DNA of 64,000 nucleotides from Cupriavidus sp. IDO (GCF_000812465.1 NZ_JWMA01000055.1:124001-188000); one strand, 5' to 3'. Shown: positions 35,903 through 46,488, counted from the stretch's first letter. Notes: a model not told the origin generated them from the sequence alone. Numbers and translations are program-made.

Positions 35903-37174
35903 TTACAGGTCCAGCAGCAGGCGGGCCGGATCTTCCAGCGCGTCCTTCATCGCGACCAGGCCCAGCACGGCTTCGCGGCCGTCGATGATGCGGTGGTCAT
36001 AGGACATTGCCAGGTAGTTCATCGGACGGATCACGATCTGGCCGTCTTCCACCACGGCGCGGTCCTTGGTGGCGTGCACGCCCAGGATGGCCGATTGAGG
36101 CGGGTTGATGATCGGGGTCGACAGCATCGAGCCGAACACACCACCGTTCGAAATCGAGAACGTGCCGCCGGTCAGTTCTTCCAGCGACAGCTTGCCGTCA
36201 CGGGCCTTGACACCGAACTCGGCGATCTTCTTCTCGATGTCGGCCAGGGTCATCTGGTCGGCATTGCGCAGGATGGGCACCACCAGGCCGCGCGGCGAGC
36301 CGACGGCGATGCCGATGTCGAAGTAGCCGTGGTAGACGATGTCGTTACCGTCGATCGATGCGTTGATGAGCGGGAACTTCTTCAGCGCGTGCACCGCAGC
36401 CTTGACGAAGAACGACATGAAGCCCAGCTTCACGCCGTGTTCCTTCTCGAAGCGGTCCTTGTACTTGTTGCGCAGATCCATCACCGGCTTCATGTTCACT
36501 TCATTGAAGGTGGTGAGGATGGCATTGGTCGCTTGCGATTGCAGCAGGCGCTCGGCGATACGGGCGCGCAGGCGGCTCATCGGCACGCGCTCTTCCGGAC
36601 GGTCGCCCAGGGCGGCGAAGTCGACTTGCGCGGGGACCTGCTGCAGCGCGGGCTTGGCCGCGGCCTGAGCCGGGGCGGCCTTGGCGGCGGGGGCCGGAGC
36701 GGCGGCTGCGCCCAGCACGTCGCCCTTGGTGATGCGGCCGTCCTTGCCGGTACCGGCAACCTGGCTGGCCGACAGGCCGCCTTCAGCCATCAGCTTGGCA
36801 GCCGAAGGCATGGCGACGGCGCCGGGGTTGGCCGTTGCGGCGGCGGGAGCGGCGGCGGGAGCGGCGGCCGGAGCCGGAGCTGCCGCGGCAGGTGCGGGAG
36901 CGGCAACTGCGGGAGCCGCGGCGCCAGCCGTGGCTTCGGTGTCGATCTTGGCGATGATTTCATCGGCCACGACGGTGTCGCCGTCGTTCTTGACGATAAT
37001 CGACAGGACACCAGCCGACGGGGCCGGCACTTCCAGCACGACTTTGTCGGTTTCGATTTCGATCAGGATCTCGTCCTGGGCGACAGCTTCGCCAGGCTTC
37101 TTCTTCCAGTTCAGCATGGTCGCTTCGGCGACCGATTCGGACAGTTGCGGAACCTTGACGTCAACAATAGCCAT
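35903..37174 (-). CDS. sucB: 2-oxoglutarate dehydrogenase E2, dihydrolipoamide succinyltransferase
   Basis: A 423-aa E2 core subunit that transfers the succinyl group from the lipoyl arm to CoA. The lipoyl domain (1-75) carries Lys44 in [14 protein letters not shown] flexible Ala/Pro linker (about 78-115) and the peripheral-subunit-binding domain [31 protein letters not shown] follow. The catalytic domain ends with [18 protein letters not shown], where His and Asp are the active-site residues. The motif [17 protein letters not shown] at the N-terminus marks succinyl-type E2. It is 90 nt downstream of sucA. Confidence 0.98.
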   Translation of the reverse strand: MAIVDVKVPQLSESVAEATMLNWKKKPGEAVAQDEILIEIETDKVVLEVPAPSAGVLSIIVKNDGDTVVADEIIAKIDTEATAGAAAPAVAAPAPAAAAPAPAAAPAAAPAAATANPGAVAMPSAAKLMAEGGLSASQVAGTGKDGRITKGDVLGAAAAPAPAAKAAPAQAAAKPALQQVPAQVDFAALGDRPEERVPMSRLRARIAERLLQSQATNAILTTFNEVNMKPVMDLRNKYKDRFEKEHGVKLGFMSFFVKAAVHALKKFPLINASIDGNDIVYHGYFDIGIAVGSPRGLVVPILRNADQMTLADIEKKIAEFGVKARDGKLSLEELTGGTFSISNGGVFGSMLSTPIINPPQSAILGVHATKDRAVVEDGQIVIRPMNYLAMSYDHRIIDGREAVLGLVAMKDALEDPARLLLDL

Positions 37175-37264
37175 GGTTGTGAATTCCTCGTGTTATGCGT
37201 GTTGTCTTTATGCTGGCAATGCCACGGCGAACATCTGCGCGCGTCGCCGTGGCTGCCGCTTGAT

Positions 37265-40129
37265 TTACTTGGTCAGAACAAAGCCCTTGAGCTTGGCGAA
37301 GGCAGCATCCAGCAGCGCCTTCTGTTGCTCGTTGTGCTTTGCGTAGTAGCCCACCGCCGGCGAAGCCGAGGCGGGACGACCGGCATAACCGAGCTTCTGG
37401 CCTTCCGTCATGTTTTCCATGATGTAGTGCTGCACGAAGAACCAGGCGCCCTGGTTCTGCGGCTCGTCCTGGCACCACACGATTTCGTTGGCGTTCGGAT
37501 ATTTCTTGAGTTCTGCAGCCACTGCCTTGTGCGGGAACGGATACAGCTGCTCCAGCCGGATGATCCCCGTATCGTTGGCCTCGCGTTCCTTGCGCGTGTT
37601 GACCAGGTCGTAGTAGACCTTGCCCGAGCACATGATGACGCGCTTGACCTTGCTGGCGTTCAGTTCCTCGTGGTCACTGATCACCGTCTCGAAATGGCCC
37701 TTGGCCAGGTCGGACAGCGGCGACACGGCGTCCTTGTTACGCAGCAGCGACTTCGGCGTCATGATCACCAGCGGCTTGCGGAACAGGCGGATCATCTGGC
37801 GACGCAGCAGGTGGAAGATCTGTGCCGGCGTGGTCGGCTGGCAAACCTGCATGTTGTGATCGGCGCAAAGCTGCAGGAAACGCTCGATACGTGCCGAGCT
37901 GTGTTCCGGACCCTGGCCTTCGTAGCCGTGCGGAAGCATCAGGGTCAGGCCCGATGCACGGCCCCACTTCACTTCGCCGGACGAGATGAACTGGTCGATC
38001 ACCACCTGGGCACCGTTGACGAAGTCGCCGAACTGGGCTTCCCAGATCACCATCGCGTTCGGTTCAGCGGCCGAGTAGCCATATTCGAAGCCGAGCACGG
38101 CCTCTTCGGACAGCACCGAGTCGATCACCGTGAACGGCGCCTGGTTTTCCGACACGTTCTGCAGCGGCACGTAGCTGCCGGCATCCCAGCGCTCACGGTT
38201 CTGGTCGTGCAGCACGGCGTGACGATGGGTGAAGGTGCCGCGGCCTGCATCCTGGCCGGTGATACGCACCGGGTAGCCCGACGATACCAGCGACGCGAAG
38301 GCCAGGTGTTCGCCCATGCCCCAGTCCAGAGGCTGGTCGCCACGGCCCATGTTGGCGCGGTCCTTGACGACCTTTTCAACCAGCGGGTGCAGCTTGAGGT
38401 GCTCGGGGGTGGTGGTGATGCGTTCGGCCAGGCGCTTCAGCTCGGTCACCGGCACGGCGGTGTCGGCGGCATCGGTCCACTTGCGGTTCAGGAACGGCAT
38501 CCAGTCCACGGCGAACTTGTTCTTGAAGTTCGACAGGACGGGGTCGGCCGTGTGCTTGCCCGCATCCATGGCGGCGCGGTATTCCTTAACCTTCTCGTCA
38601 CCGAATTCGGCCGGGACCAGGTTCTGGGCAAACAGCTTGTCGGCGTACAGCTTGCGTGTACCCGGATGCTGGCTGATCTTCTTGTACATCAGCGGCTGGG
38701 TAACGGCCGGAGTGTCCTGCTCGTTGTGGCCCAGCTTGCGGAAGCAGATGATGTCGACCACGACGTCCTTGTTGAATTCCATGCGGAAATCAACGGCCAG
38801 CTGCATGGCGTACACCACGGCTTCGGGATCGTCGCCGTTCACGTGCAGCACCGGGGCTTCGATCATCTTGACCACGTCCGTGCAGTACAGCGTCGAACGG
38901 GCGTCGCGCGGATCGGAGGTGGTGAAGCCGATCTGGTTGTTGATGACGATGTGCATCGAGCCGCCCGTGCCGTAGCCGCGGGTCTGCGCGAGGTTCAGCG
39001 TCTCCATCACCACGCCCTGGCCGGCAAAGGCCGCGTCGCCGTGCACCTGCACCGGCAGCACTTCCTTGTGGCCGACTTCGCCGCGGCGTTCCTGGCGGGC
39101 CTTGGCCGAGCCTTCGACTACCGGGTTGACGATTTCCAGGTGCGACGGGTTGAACGCCAGCGACAGGTGGACCGGGCCGCCCTCGGTCGAGACATCGCTC
39201 GAGAAGCCCTTGTGGTACTTGACATCACCGGCCGGCAGGTCGTCGACGTGCTTGCCTTCGAATTCGGCGAACAGGTCGGCGGGCATCTTGCCCAGGGTGT
39301 TGACCAGCACGTTCAGGCGGCCGCGGTGGGCCATGCCGATCACGATTTCCTGCACACCCTTGCTGCCGGAGTGCTGGATCAGCTCGTCCATGGCAGCGAT
39401 GAAGCTCTCACCGCCTTCCAGCGAGAAGCGCTTCTGGCCGACGTACTTGGTGTGGAGGAAGCGCTCCAGGCCTTCAGCCGCGGTCAGGCGGTCAAGGATG
39501 TGCTTCTTCTTTTCGAGCGTGAACACCGGCTTGGAACGCGTGGTTTCCAGACGTTCCTGCCACCAGCGCTTCTGCGCCTGGTCGCTCACGTACATGAATT
39601 CGGCGCCGATGGTGCCACAGTAGGTTTCGCGCAGGTTGTTGAGCAGCTCGCGCAGGCTCATCGACTCCTTGCCGAAATACGTATTGCTGGCATTGAAGAC
39701 GATGTCGAGGTCGGCCTCGGAGAAACCGTAGAAGGCGGGATCGAGATCCGGCAGGGGCGGACGCTCCTGGCGCTTCAGCGGATCGAGGTCGGCCCAGTGG
39801 GAGCCAATGTTGCGGTAAGCGGCGATCAGCTGCGTGGCAGCGACGCGCTTGCGGCCCATGTCGGAATCGGCCGATGCAACGATGGTCTTGATGGGGCCCT
39901 GCTTGGCGCGCTCGGCGAACGAGGCAACGATGGGTGCGTGCGCGATATCGCGCGAATTGGAACCATCCACAGCCGGGACATTCTGCATCGCGTCGAAATA
40001 CGCGCGCCAGTTGTCGGGAACCGAGCTGGGATTCTGGAGGTAGGCCTCGTACAGCTCTTCAACATAGGGGGCGTTGCCGCCGAAGAGGTACGAATTGCTC
40101 TGATACTGCTGCATCATGGGGACGCTCAC
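37265..40129 (-). CDS. sucA: 2-oxoglutarate dehydrogenase E1 component
   Basis: A 954-aa thiamine-diphosphate decarboxylase, the first enzyme of the 2-oxoglutarate complex. The N-terminal SNSYLFGGNAPYVEELYEAY helix binds E2. The ThDP site GDAAFAGQGVVMETLNLAQTRGY (HGDAAF) and the SSRCKIVD-type block DPEAVVYAMQLAVDFR follow. The transketolase-like domain has HRHAVLHDQNRERWDAGSYVPL. The C-terminus KYPNANEIVWCQDEPQNQGAWFF is typical. The start is proposed as GTG at 40129, with GGAG 4 nt upstream. The ATG pair at 40117 and 40114 is too far from that site. Its leader can fold over the ribosome-binding site. Confidence 0.97.
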   Translation of the reverse strand: MSVPMMQQYQSNSYLFGGNAPYVEELYEAYLQNPSSVPDNWRAYFDAMQNVPAVDGSNSRDIAHAPIVASFAERAKQGPIKTIVASADSDMGRKRVAATQLIAAYRNIGSHWADLDPLKRQERPPLPDLDPAFYGFSEADLDIVFNASNTYFGKESMSLRELLNNLRETYCGTIGAEFMYVSDQAQKRWWQERLETTRSKPVFTLEKKKHILDRLTAAEGLERFLHTKYVGQKRFSLEGGESFIAAMDELIQHSGSKGVQEIVIGMAHRGRLNVLVNTLGKMPADLFAEFEGKHVDDLPAGDVKYHKGFSSDVSTEGGPVHLSLAFNPSHLEIVNPVVEGSAKARQERRGEVGHKEVLPVQVHGDAAFAGQGVVMETLNLAQTRGYGTGGSMHIVINNQIGFTTSDPRDARSTLYCTDVVKMIEAPVLHVNGDDPEAVVYAMQLAVDFRMEFNKDVVVDIICFRKLGHNEQDTPAVTQPLMYKKISQHPGTRKLYADKLFAQNLVPAEFGDEKVKEYRAAMDAGKHTADPVLSNFKNKFAVDWMPFLNRKWTDAADTAVPVTELKRLAERITTTPEHLKLHPLVEKVVKDRANMGRGDQPLDWGMGEHLAFASLVSSGYPVRITGQDAGRGTFTHRHAVLHDQNRERWDAGSYVPLQNVSENQAPFTVIDSVLSEEAVLGFEYGYSAAEPNAMVIWEAQFGDFVNGAQVVIDQFISSGEVKWGRASGLTLMLPHGYEGQGPEHSSARIERFLQLCADHNMQVCQPTTPAQIFHLLRRQMIRLFRKPLVIMTPKSLLRNKDAVSPLSDLAKGHFETVISDHEELNASKVKRVIMCSGKVYYDLVNTRKEREANDTGIIRLEQLYPFPHKAVAAELKKYPNANEIVWCQDEPQNQGAWFFVQHYIMENMTEGQKLGYAGRPASASPAVGYYAKHNEQQKALLDAAFAKLKGFVLTK

Positions 40130-40175
40130 TTTTCTCCGGGAATGCCGGAGTTCAGCGGGTTATTCAACCTTCCGC
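40130..40175 (-). ncRNA. Leader RNA hairpins at the sucA ribosome-binding site (sucA RNA motif candidate)
   Basis: On the minus strand CTCCGG-CATTC-CCGGAG (40134-40150) forms a 6-bp hairpin whose 3' arm contains the GGAG Shine-Dalgarno. Just upstream, GCGG/CCGC with an inner GGTT-GAAT-AACC helix (40155-40175) forms a second hairpin. A conserved sucA RNA motif is known in Burkholderiales leaders. Assignment to it is from position and SD pairing, not from a covariance search. Confidence 0.55.
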
Positions 40176-40335
40176 GACACGGCTTGACCGGTTAGCGGAT
40201 CGCAAACAACTCTTGGGAGCCCAACTGAAGGATCCTACGCAAACGGCACCGCTGTGGGTGCCGTAAGTGCCGGTTCCATCACAAGGCCCGAAAGGGCAAG
40301 TTGTGCGGGGAAGGACCTGAGTCTTCACGGCGGTA

Positions 40336-40341
40336 AGAATA
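40336..40341 (-). promoter_or_regulatory. Candidate -10 of the sucA promoter
   Basis: TATTCT on the minus strand predicts a roughly 200-nt leader for sucA. A second TATTCT lies about 45 nt further upstream (near 40382-40387). Neither has a clear -35. Confidence 0.3.
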
Positions 40342-40394
40342 GCACGTTTGCCTGCGCGCGATGTGGACTTTTCGCGATCCAGAATAGCATCTCT

Positions 40395-41174
40395 CTAGGA
40401 CACGGGAACGATCAGGTCCACCGCATCGGTGATCAGTCCGTCCAGGCCCCACTCCAGTAGCTGCGCCGCGCGCTCAGGGTCGTTGACCGTGTAGCTGAGC
40501 ACCCGGAAGCCAGCCGCATGCGCCTCGGCAATAATCTTTGCACCGAGCACGCGATGATTGGCATCCAGCGCCACGCACTCGAGTTCGCGCAGCCGGTCCA
40601 GCCAGTCCACGGGCAGCTTGTCCAGCAGCAATGCCCTCGGCAGTTCCGGCGCAACCCGGCGGGCCGCCGCCAGCGCCTCTTCCGAGAATGATGACAGCAG
40701 CGGCGGCACTGGCGCCCCTCGCCACAGGCTCTGCGCGTCCAGCGCCACCGCGGCACCCGTCAGTGTCTCCCGTCCCGGGACAGGCTTGATCTCGATGTTG
40801 ATGCAATACCCGTTGGCGCAGGTGTACCGCGCGATCGCGGCGAGCGTCGGCACGGGCTCGCCTGCATACGTTGTGCTATGCCAGCTCCCTGCGTCGAGCT
40901 GCGCCACCTCGCCAAGGGTCAGGCCGTCCACGCGCCCGCGGCCAGAGGTAGTCCGGTCCAGCGTGGCGTCGTGCATCAGGACTGGCTTGCCATCGGCGGT
41001 TAGCTTCACGTCGAATTCGAACATGCGGTAGCCAAGGGACGCGCCATGGCGGAAGGCCGCCAGCGTGTTCTCCGGCGCCAGCTTGCCGGCGCCGCGATGC
41101 GCAATATGGCGTGGGTATGGCCAGCTCTCGGCGGTCACTGCCTGGGATGACCGGGTTGCCTGGTCGTCTGTCAT
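40395..41174 (-). CDS. ugpQ: Glycerophosphodiester phosphodiesterase
   Basis: A 259-aa TIM-barrel GDPD that hydrolyses glycerophosphodiesters to glycerol-3-phosphate and an alcohol. Catalytic segments are HIAHRGAGKLAPENTLAAF (His26-Arg27, Glu35), MFEFDVKLTADG (Glu53, Asp55) and VLMHDATLDRTTSGRG (His68). Cytosolic: no signal peptide. The start at 41174 is 2 nt after the ugpC stop, so it is the last gene of ugpBAECQ. It can process diesters imported by the Ugp transporter. Confidence 0.95.
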   Translation of the reverse strand: MTDDQATRSSQAVTAESWPYPRHIAHRGAGKLAPENTLAAFRHGASLGYRMFEFDVKLTADGKPVLMHDATLDRTTSGRGRVDGLTLGEVAQLDAGSWHSTTYAGEPVPTLAAIARYTCANGYCINIEIKPVPGRETLTGAAVALDAQSLWRGAPVPPLLSSFSEEALAAARRVAPELPRALLLDKLPVDWLDRLRELECVALDANHRVLGAKIIAEAHAAGFRVLSYTVNDPERAAQLLEWGLDGLITDAVDLIVPVS

Positions 41175-41176
41175 GG

Positions 41177-42283
41177 TCAGGCCTCGATCCGCTTGCCCGA
41201 CTCGGGCTCGAAGAAATGCAGGTGGTCCGCCGAAGATGTCACCGGCAGCCGGTCGCCCGCGCGCACCTTCGCATGGCTGTCGAGCCGCACCACAATCGGC
41301 TGCCCCCCCAGAGAGCCGTAGGCGAACGAATCGGCGCCGAGTGCCTCGACCACGCGCACGTCCACTTCGGCAATCGCCTCGTGCGCGGCGCATGGCTCGA
41401 CATGCTCGGGGCGCAGGCCCAGCAAGGCGCGCTCGGGCAGGTGCAGGCCCATCGGCAGGTGGCCGAGCGTGGCGGCGGCGGAGCTGTCGCCCTCCTTCTG
41501 CACGACGCGCATCTGTGCCGCCGCGCTATCGGCGCCGTTGTTGCGCGCCACCGGAATCAGGTTCATCGGCGGCGAGCCGATAAAGCCGGCCACGAACGTG
41601 CTGGCCGGGCGCGCATAGACCTCCAGCGGCGTCCCGATCTGCTCCACCCGTCCGCCATTGAGCACCATCATGCGGTCAGCCAGCGTCATGGCTTCGACCT
41701 GGTCGTGCGTCACGTAAAGGCTGGTTGTACCGAGCCGGCGATGCAGCTCCTTGAGTTCCAGCCGCATCTGCACGCGCAGCTTGGCATCGAGATTTGACAG
41801 TGGCTCGTCGAACAGGAACACCGCGGGCTCGCGCACGATGGCACGCCCCATGGCCACCCGCTGGCGCTGGCCGCCGGAAAGCTGGCGAGGCTTGCGGTCG
41901 AGCAGCGGCGCCAGCTCAAGAATGCCGGCCGCGTGCTGCACGCGCTGCGTGATCTCGGCCTTGGGCATGCCGCGGATCTTCAGCCCGTAGGCCATGTTGT
42001 CGTACACGCTCATATGCGGATAGAGCGCGTAGTTCTGGAACACCATCGCAATATCGCGCTCGGCCGGCTCCAGCTGGTTGACGACCTTATCGCCGATATG
42101 GACCTCGCCGCCGGTGATCGTCTCGAGCCCCGCCACCATTCGCAGCAGCGTGGACTTGCCGCAGCCCGAAGGGCCGACGATGACAATGAACTCGCCATCG
42201 GCGATTTCCATGTCGATGCCGTGCACGACCTTGACGTTGCCGGCATAGGTTTTTTGAACGTTGCGAAGTGACAGTTTTGCCAT
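41177..42283 (-). CDS. ugpC: sn-glycerol-3-phosphate ABC transporter ATP-binding protein
   Basis: A 368-aa ABC ATPase of the MalK/UgpC type. Walker [10 protein letters not shown] is at 37-45. The signature [16 protein letters not shown] and Walker [17 protein letters not shown] follow. An OB-fold regulatory domain makes up the C-terminal third. UgpC and not MalK is supported by its partners ugpA, ugpE and ugpB. It dimerises and powers the UgpAE channel. An insertion near residues 238-262 ([21 protein letters not shown]) lengthens the regulatory domain relative to E. coli. Confidence 0.95.
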   Translation of the reverse strand: MAKLSLRNVQKTYAGNVKVVHGIDMEIADGEFIVIVGPSGCGKSTLLRMVAGLETITGGEVHIGDKVVNQLEPAERDIAMVFQNYALYPHMSVYDNMAYGLKIRGMPKAEITQRVQHAAGILELAPLLDRKPRQLSGGQRQRVAMGRAIVREPAVFLFDEPLSNLDAKLRVQMRLELKELHRRLGTTSLYVTHDQVEAMTLADRMMVLNGGRVEQIGTPLEVYARPASTFVAGFIGSPPMNLIPVARNNGADSAAAQMRVVQKEGDSSAAATLGHLPMGLHLPERALLGLRPEHVEPCAAHEAIAEVDVRVVEALGADSFAYGSLGGQPIVVRLDSHAKVRAGDRLPVTSSADHLHFFEPESGKRIEA

Positions 42284-42320
42284 TGCTGTAGTCCCGCGCG
42301 CGCCACTCGGCCGCCGCGCC

Positions 42321-43169
42321 TTATTTTTCCGTTTCGACCAGGCCCTTGACGAACCACTTCTGCATCAGCACCACCACTACGGCCGGCGGAATCATGGCCA
42401 GCATGACGGTGGCCATCACCAGGTTCCAGTCGGTCGCCGCATCGCCGGAGCGTGAAATCATCTGCGTCACGCCAACCACCACCGGCGTCATCGATTTCTG
42501 CGTGGTGATCAGCAGCGGCCAGAGATACTGGTTCCAACCGTAGATGAACTGGATCACGAACAGCGCCGCGATGCTGGTCCGTGACAGCGGCAGCACCACG
42601 TCCCAAAAAAAGCGCAGCGGCCCTGCCCCGTCCATGCGCGCGGCCTCGGCCAGCTCGTCGGGAATGGTCAGGAAGAATTGCCGGAAGAGAAAGGTAGCCG
42701 TCGCCGACGCAATGATCGGGATGGTCAGGCCGAAGTAGCTGTCCAGCATACCCAAGTCCGACACCACCTTGTAGGTCGGCAGGATGCGCACCTCGACCGG
42801 CAGCATCAGCGTGACGAAGATCAGCCAGAAGAAGGTCTTGCGCAACGGGAACCTGAAATAGACCATGGCAAAGGCCGAGATGATCGAGATGGCGATCTTC
42901 CCCAGCGCAATGCCCAGCGCCATGATCAGGCTGTTCTTCATCATGGTCGAGACCGGCGACGCGGCATTGCCAACGCCTTCGATCAGCACAGTCCGGTAGT
43001 TCTCAAGCAGGTGGCTTCCGGGCAGCAGCGTCATTGGCGCCTGCAGTACCTCATCCGCGGTCAGCGTGGACGCCACGAACGTGACATAGACCGGGAAAGC
43101 CACCAATCCCACGCCCAGCAGGAGCACGAGGTGGGAGAGCACATCAAGGATAGGTCGTCGTTCTACCAT
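42321..43169 (-). CDS. ugpE: sn-glycerol-3-phosphate ABC transporter permease UgpE
   Basis: A 282-aa six-helix inner-membrane permease. The EAA loop [23 protein letters not shown] (residues around 186-208) contacts the ATPase. The N-terminal [30 protein letters not shown] is typical of UgpE, including the residues before the first periplasmic loop. It follows ugpA after 11 nt. Confidence 0.95.
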   Translation of the reverse strand: MVERRPILDVLSHLVLLLGVGLVAFPVYVTFVASTLTADEVLQAPMTLLPGSHLLENYRTVLIEGVGNAASPVSTMMKNSLIMALGIALGKIAISIISAFAMVYFRFPLRKTFFWLIFVTLMLPVEVRILPTYKVVSDLGMLDSYFGLTIPIIASATATFLFRQFFLTIPDELAEAARMDGAGPLRFFWDVVLPLSRTSIAALFVIQFIYGWNQYLWPLLITTQKSMTPVVVGVTQMISRSGDAATDWNLVMATVMLAMIPPAVVVVLMQKWFVKGLVETEK

Positions 43170-43180
43170 CTTGCCCGCCT

Positions 43181-44062
43181 TCAGTACTGGACCTTGCGTT
43201 CCACGTATCGGAACTGCACCACGGTCAACACCATCACAATAGCCATCAGCACCACTGACTGCGCAGCCGAGCCGCCGATATCGAGCCCGCGGAAACCGTC
43301 GTGGTAGACCTTGTAGACGAGAGTATTGGTCGCATTGACGGGGCCGCCATGCGTCACCGCATCGATAATCGCAAAGGTGTCAAAGAAGGCGTAGACAACG
43401 TTGATCACCATCAGGAAGAAGGTCGTCGGCGACAGAAGCGGAAATATGATCGACCAGAACCGCCGCCAGGGTCCAGCACCGTCGATCGCCGCCGCTTCGA
43501 TCAGCGATTTCGGAATACTCTGCAGGCCGGCCAGGAAAAACAGGAAGTTGTAGCTGACCTGCTTCCAGGCAGCGATGATCACCACCAGCGTCATCGCCTG
43601 CGCGCTGTCGAGCAGGAAGTTCCAGTTCACGCCAAGCGCGTGCAGTGCATAGGACACCACGCCCAGCGTGGGATTGAACAGGAACATCCAGAGCACGCCA
43701 GCGACGGCCGGGGCCACCGCATAAGGCCAGATGAGAAGAAGCTTGTAGCCCGTTGCGCCGCGCACCAGGCGGTCGGCGAAGTAAGCGAGCAGCAATGAAA
43801 CTGACAAGCCCAGCAACGTCACGCCCACCGCGAACACTGCCGTCACGCGAAAGGAATTCAGGTATTCGGTGTCGTTGAACAGCGTGCGGAAGTTGTCCAG
43901 TCCGGCGAACTGCAGGTCGATGCCGAACGCATCTTGCTGAAACACGGATTGATACAGCGCCTGCGCCGCCGGCAGGAAGAAGAAAATCAATGTCACGGCC
44001 ATCTGCGGCAAGACCAGCAGGTATGGCAGCCACGAGGAGCGGAATACGACCCGTTTTTCCAT
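43181..44062 (-). CDS. ugpA: sn-glycerol-3-phosphate ABC transporter permease UgpA
   Basis: A 293-aa permease with six transmembrane helices. The EAA loop [23 protein letters not shown] is present. The N-terminus [32 protein letters not shown] and [13 protein letters not shown] are family-typical. The start at 44062 is chosen because the protein begins MEKRVVF, as in other UgpA; an upstream extension is rejected. The ribosome-binding site is weak. It lies 96 nt after ugpB. Confidence 0.95.
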   Translation of the reverse strand: MEKRVVFRSSWLPYLLVLPQMAVTLIFFFLPAAQALYQSVFQQDAFGIDLQFAGLDNFRTLFNDTEYLNSFRVTAVFAVGVTLLGLSVSLLLAYFADRLVRGATGYKLLLIWPYAVAPAVAGVLWMFLFNPTLGVVSYALHALGVNWNFLLDSAQAMTLVVIIAAWKQVSYNFLFFLAGLQSIPKSLIEAAAIDGAGPWRRFWSIIFPLLSPTTFFLMVINVVYAFFDTFAIIDAVTHGGPVNATNTLVYKVYHDGFRGLDIGGSAAQSVVLMAIVMVLTVVQFRYVERKVQY

Positions 44063-44158
44063 AGCGCATCCAGTGCCGCAACAGCGAAACCGCTGCCGCG
44101 CCCAAGAAACTGGGCGCACGCCGAGTTTGTACTCAGCCATGCGCCCGCCTGACCGAGA

Positions 44159-45475
44159 TTACTCGCGCACAGTCTTCTGGAATCGCTCCAGCAGTTCGTT
44201 GCCCCGCGCCACCGCGGCGTCCAGCGCCTCCTTGGGCTGCTTCTTGCCCGACCAGACGGCCTCGAGTTCTTCGTCAATCACGCTGCGAATCTGCGGGAAG
44301 TTGCCCAGGCGAATGCCGCGCGATTTATCGGTGGTCTTGACGATCATCTGCTTGACCGCCACGTCAGCCCCCGGATTCTTCTCGTAGAAACCTGACTTCT
44401 TGGTCAGCTCGTACGCCGCCAGCGTCACGGGCAGGTAGCCGGTTGACTGGTGCCAGTCGGCCTGGACGTCCGGGCGCGACAGGTAGCTGAAGAATTTGGC
44501 AACGCCTTTGTACTCCTCGGCCTTGCGGCCGCCCATCACCCACAGCGAGGCGCCGCCGATGATCGTATTCTGCGGCGCACCCGGCACGCCCTGCTCGTAC
44601 GGTAGCTGGGCCACGGTGAAATCGAACTTCGCGTTCTTGCGAATATTGGCAAGAGCCGCGGATGAGCCAGTCAGCATGGCGCACTGGCCCGCGATGAACT
44701 TGGCCTTGGGCTCGTCCTTGCGGCCGCCGTAGACAAAGTAGCCCTTCTGCGCCATATCGAGCAGGTTGGCGATGTGCTTGACGTGCAGGGGCGAATTGAA
44801 CACCAGGCGCGCACCCGGTCCGCCAAAACCGTTGTTCTCGGTGGCGAAGAGCACGTTATGCCAGGCAGAGAAGCTCTCGAGCTGCACCCACGACTGCCAG
44901 TCCGTGGTGTAGCCGCACGACACGCCGGCTGCTTTCAGCTTGGCGGCATCGGTTGCCACTTCCTGCCAGGTCACCGGAGGCTTGTTGGGATCCAGGCCCG
45001 CCTTTTTGAATGCATCCTTGTTGTAGTACATCACCGTGGTCGAGCTGTTGAACGGGAAGGACATCATCTCGCCCTTGCTCGACGTGTAGTAACCCGCCAC
45101 CGCCGGAATGTAGGCCTTGGGGTCGAACTTTTCGCCGGCCTCCTTCATGACCGTCGCCACCGGCTTGATGGCGCCCTTGGCGTTCATCATGGTTGCCGTG
45201 CCCACCTCGAACACCTGCAGGATCGCCGGCGCATTGCCCGAGCGGAATGCCGCAATGCCGGCAGCCAGGGATTCGTCATACTGCCCCTTGTAGACCGGCA
45301 CGATCTTGTAGTCGGACTGGCTGGCGTTGAACTGGCCTGCGATCGCGTTCACCTTGTCGTTTAGCGCCCCTTCCATGGAGTGCCACCACTGGATCTCGAC
45401 GGCGGCATATGCCGGGACGGTACCGGCCAGCAAGGCAACGGCAAAAAACGACAACGCAGTGCGTTTGATGGTCAT
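44159..45475 (-). CDS. ugpB: Periplasmic sn-glycerol-3-phosphate-binding protein
   Basis: A 438-aa extracellular solute-binding protein of family 1. A cleavable signal peptide (about 1-24, ending AYA) precedes the mature chain [25 protein letters not shown]. The segment [19 protein letters not shown], the [27 protein letters not shown] block and the C-terminal REEI-type end are UgpB features. GGGAG precedes the ATG. It is the first gene of the ugp operon. The operon is phosphate-starvation regulated in other bacteria, but the Pho box seen upstream is weak. Confidence 0.95.
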   Translation of the reverse strand: MTIKRTALSFFAVALLAGTVPAYAAVEIQWWHSMEGALNDKVNAIAGQFNASQSDYKIVPVYKGQYDESLAAGIAAFRSGNAPAILQVFEVGTATMMNAKGAIKPVATVMKEAGEKFDPKAYIPAVAGYYTSSKGEMMSFPFNSSTTVMYYNKDAFKKAGLDPNKPPVTWQEVATDAAKLKAAGVSCGYTTDWQSWVQLESFSAWHNVLFATENNGFGGPGARLVFNSPLHVKHIANLLDMAQKGYFVYGGRKDEPKAKFIAGQCAMLTGSSAALANIRKNAKFDFTVAQLPYEQGVPGAPQNTIIGGASLWVMGGRKAEEYKGVAKFFSYLSRPDVQADWHQSTGYLPVTLAAYELTKKSGFYEKNPGADVAVKQMIVKTTDKSRGIRLGNFPQIRSVIDEELEAVWSGKKQPKEALDAAVARGNELLERFQKTVRE

Positions 45476-45528
45476 GAGAGATGCTCCCGTTATTCAATTC
45501 GGTGTATCGGACAAAATCAACGGACTCT

Positions 45529-45546
45529 ATGCACTTTTTGTGACAG
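45529..45546 (-). promoter_or_regulatory. Weak Pho-box-like site upstream of ugpB
   Basis: On the minus strand CTGTCAC-AAAA-AGTGCAT resembles CTGTCAT-N4-CTGTCAT in the first half-site only (6 of 7 against 3 of 7 in the second). PhoB control of ugp is known in E. coli; here it is only suggested. Confidence 0.25.
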
Positions 45547-45640
45547 CGGCATGTTACCCCTGTCATGCGCGCAAGCAAACCGGGCAAACCCTTCAGAACG
45601 CCACATCTTGCGGTGCAATAGCGACAATTGAGCCGGTACA

Positions 45641-46441
45641 ATGCCTGCCATGCAAGCCATCATCAGCCTTCCTGCGCCTGCCCTGCGCCGCGTTCGCGGT
45701 GTGCTGACCGATATCGACGGTACGCTGACCACCGACGGCCGGCTTCCGGCCGCCGCCTACCTGGCACTGGACCGCCTCCACCGCGCCGGCCTGCACATCA
45801 TCCCCGTCACCGGCCGCTGCATCGCGTGGGCCGAGATCCTGACCCGCCTCTGGCCGGTCGATGCCATCATCAGCGAGAACGGCGCCTGCTATTCGCACCT
45901 GCACAACGGCAAGCTGCTGACCCGCTTTGTCGACGATGCCCCGACCCGCGCGCGTAACCTGGAACGCATTCATGCTCTGGGCGAGCGCATCCTGCGCGAA
46001 GTCCCTGGCTGTGCCCTCGCCTCCGACCAGGCCTGGCACGCCGCCGACCTGGCGGTCGACCATGCCGAGGACGTTGCGCCCCTGCCTGACGAAGCGGTGG
46101 CGCGCATCGCGCAGATCATGCGCGAAGCAGGCATGACCGCCACTGTCAGCTCGATCCACGTCAATGGCTGGTTCGGGCAGCATGACAAGCTGACCATGAG
46201 CCGCCTGTGCGTGGCCGAACTGCTGGGCGGCGACCTGGACGCGCAGCGCGACGAATGGCTGTTCATCGGCGATTCGGCCAACGACGCCACCATGTTCGGG
46301 CATTTCCCGCTTTCGGTCGGGGTGGCCAACGTGCGCGAGATCCTGCCGCAACTGCCGGTGGCGCCGGCTTACGTCACTGAAGCCGCCTGCGGCGAGGGCT
46401 TTGCCGAGATGGCAGAGCTGCTGCTCGCGGCGCGAAGCTAG
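45641..46441 (+). CDS. HAD-superfamily (Cof/IIB-like) phosphatase
   Basis: A 266-aa haloacid-dehalogenase-type hydrolase. Motif I is TDIDGTLT (catalytic Asp24 and Asp26), motif II is PVTGR, motif III is a Lys in QHDKLTMSRL, and motif IV is FIGDSANDATMF. The cap between motifs II and III is the IIB type seen in sugar-phosphate phosphatases such as SPP and Cof. The substrate is unknown. It is divergent from ugpB across a 165-nt gap. TACAAT overlaps its start codon, so a short or absent leader is possible. A terminator follows at 46457. Confidence 0.82.
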   Translation: MPAMQAIISLPAPALRRVRGVLTDIDGTLTTDGRLPAAAYLALDRLHRAGLHIIPVTGRCIAWAEILTRLWPVDAIISENGACYSHLHNGKLLTRFVDDAPTRARNLERIHALGERILREVPGCALASDQAWHAADLAVDHAEDVAPLPDEAVARIAQIMREAGMTATVSSIHVNGWFGQHDKLTMSRLCVAELLGGDLDAQRDEWLFIGDSANDATMFGHFPLSVGVANVREILPQLPVAPAYVTEAACGEGFAEMAELLLAARS

Positions 46442-46456
46442 CGGCTTCATCCACAT

Positions 46457-46488
46457 AAAAAAAACGGCCGGGATGTCCCGGCCGTTTT
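46457..46488. terminator. Bidirectional intrinsic terminator
   Basis: AAAACGGCCGGGA pairs with TCCCGGCCGTTTT (13 bp) with a 2-nt loop, flanked by A- and T-runs. It separates the HAD gene from the convergent ntrC. Confidence 0.9.

Noticed and set aside
34451-40195. A 1914-codon open frame on the plus strand, antisense to lpdA, sucB and sucA
   Set aside because: It is a mirror frame of GC-rich genes. Its translation is rich in His, Arg, Ala, Gly and Leu without domain motifs, and all three genes on the minus strand are clear.
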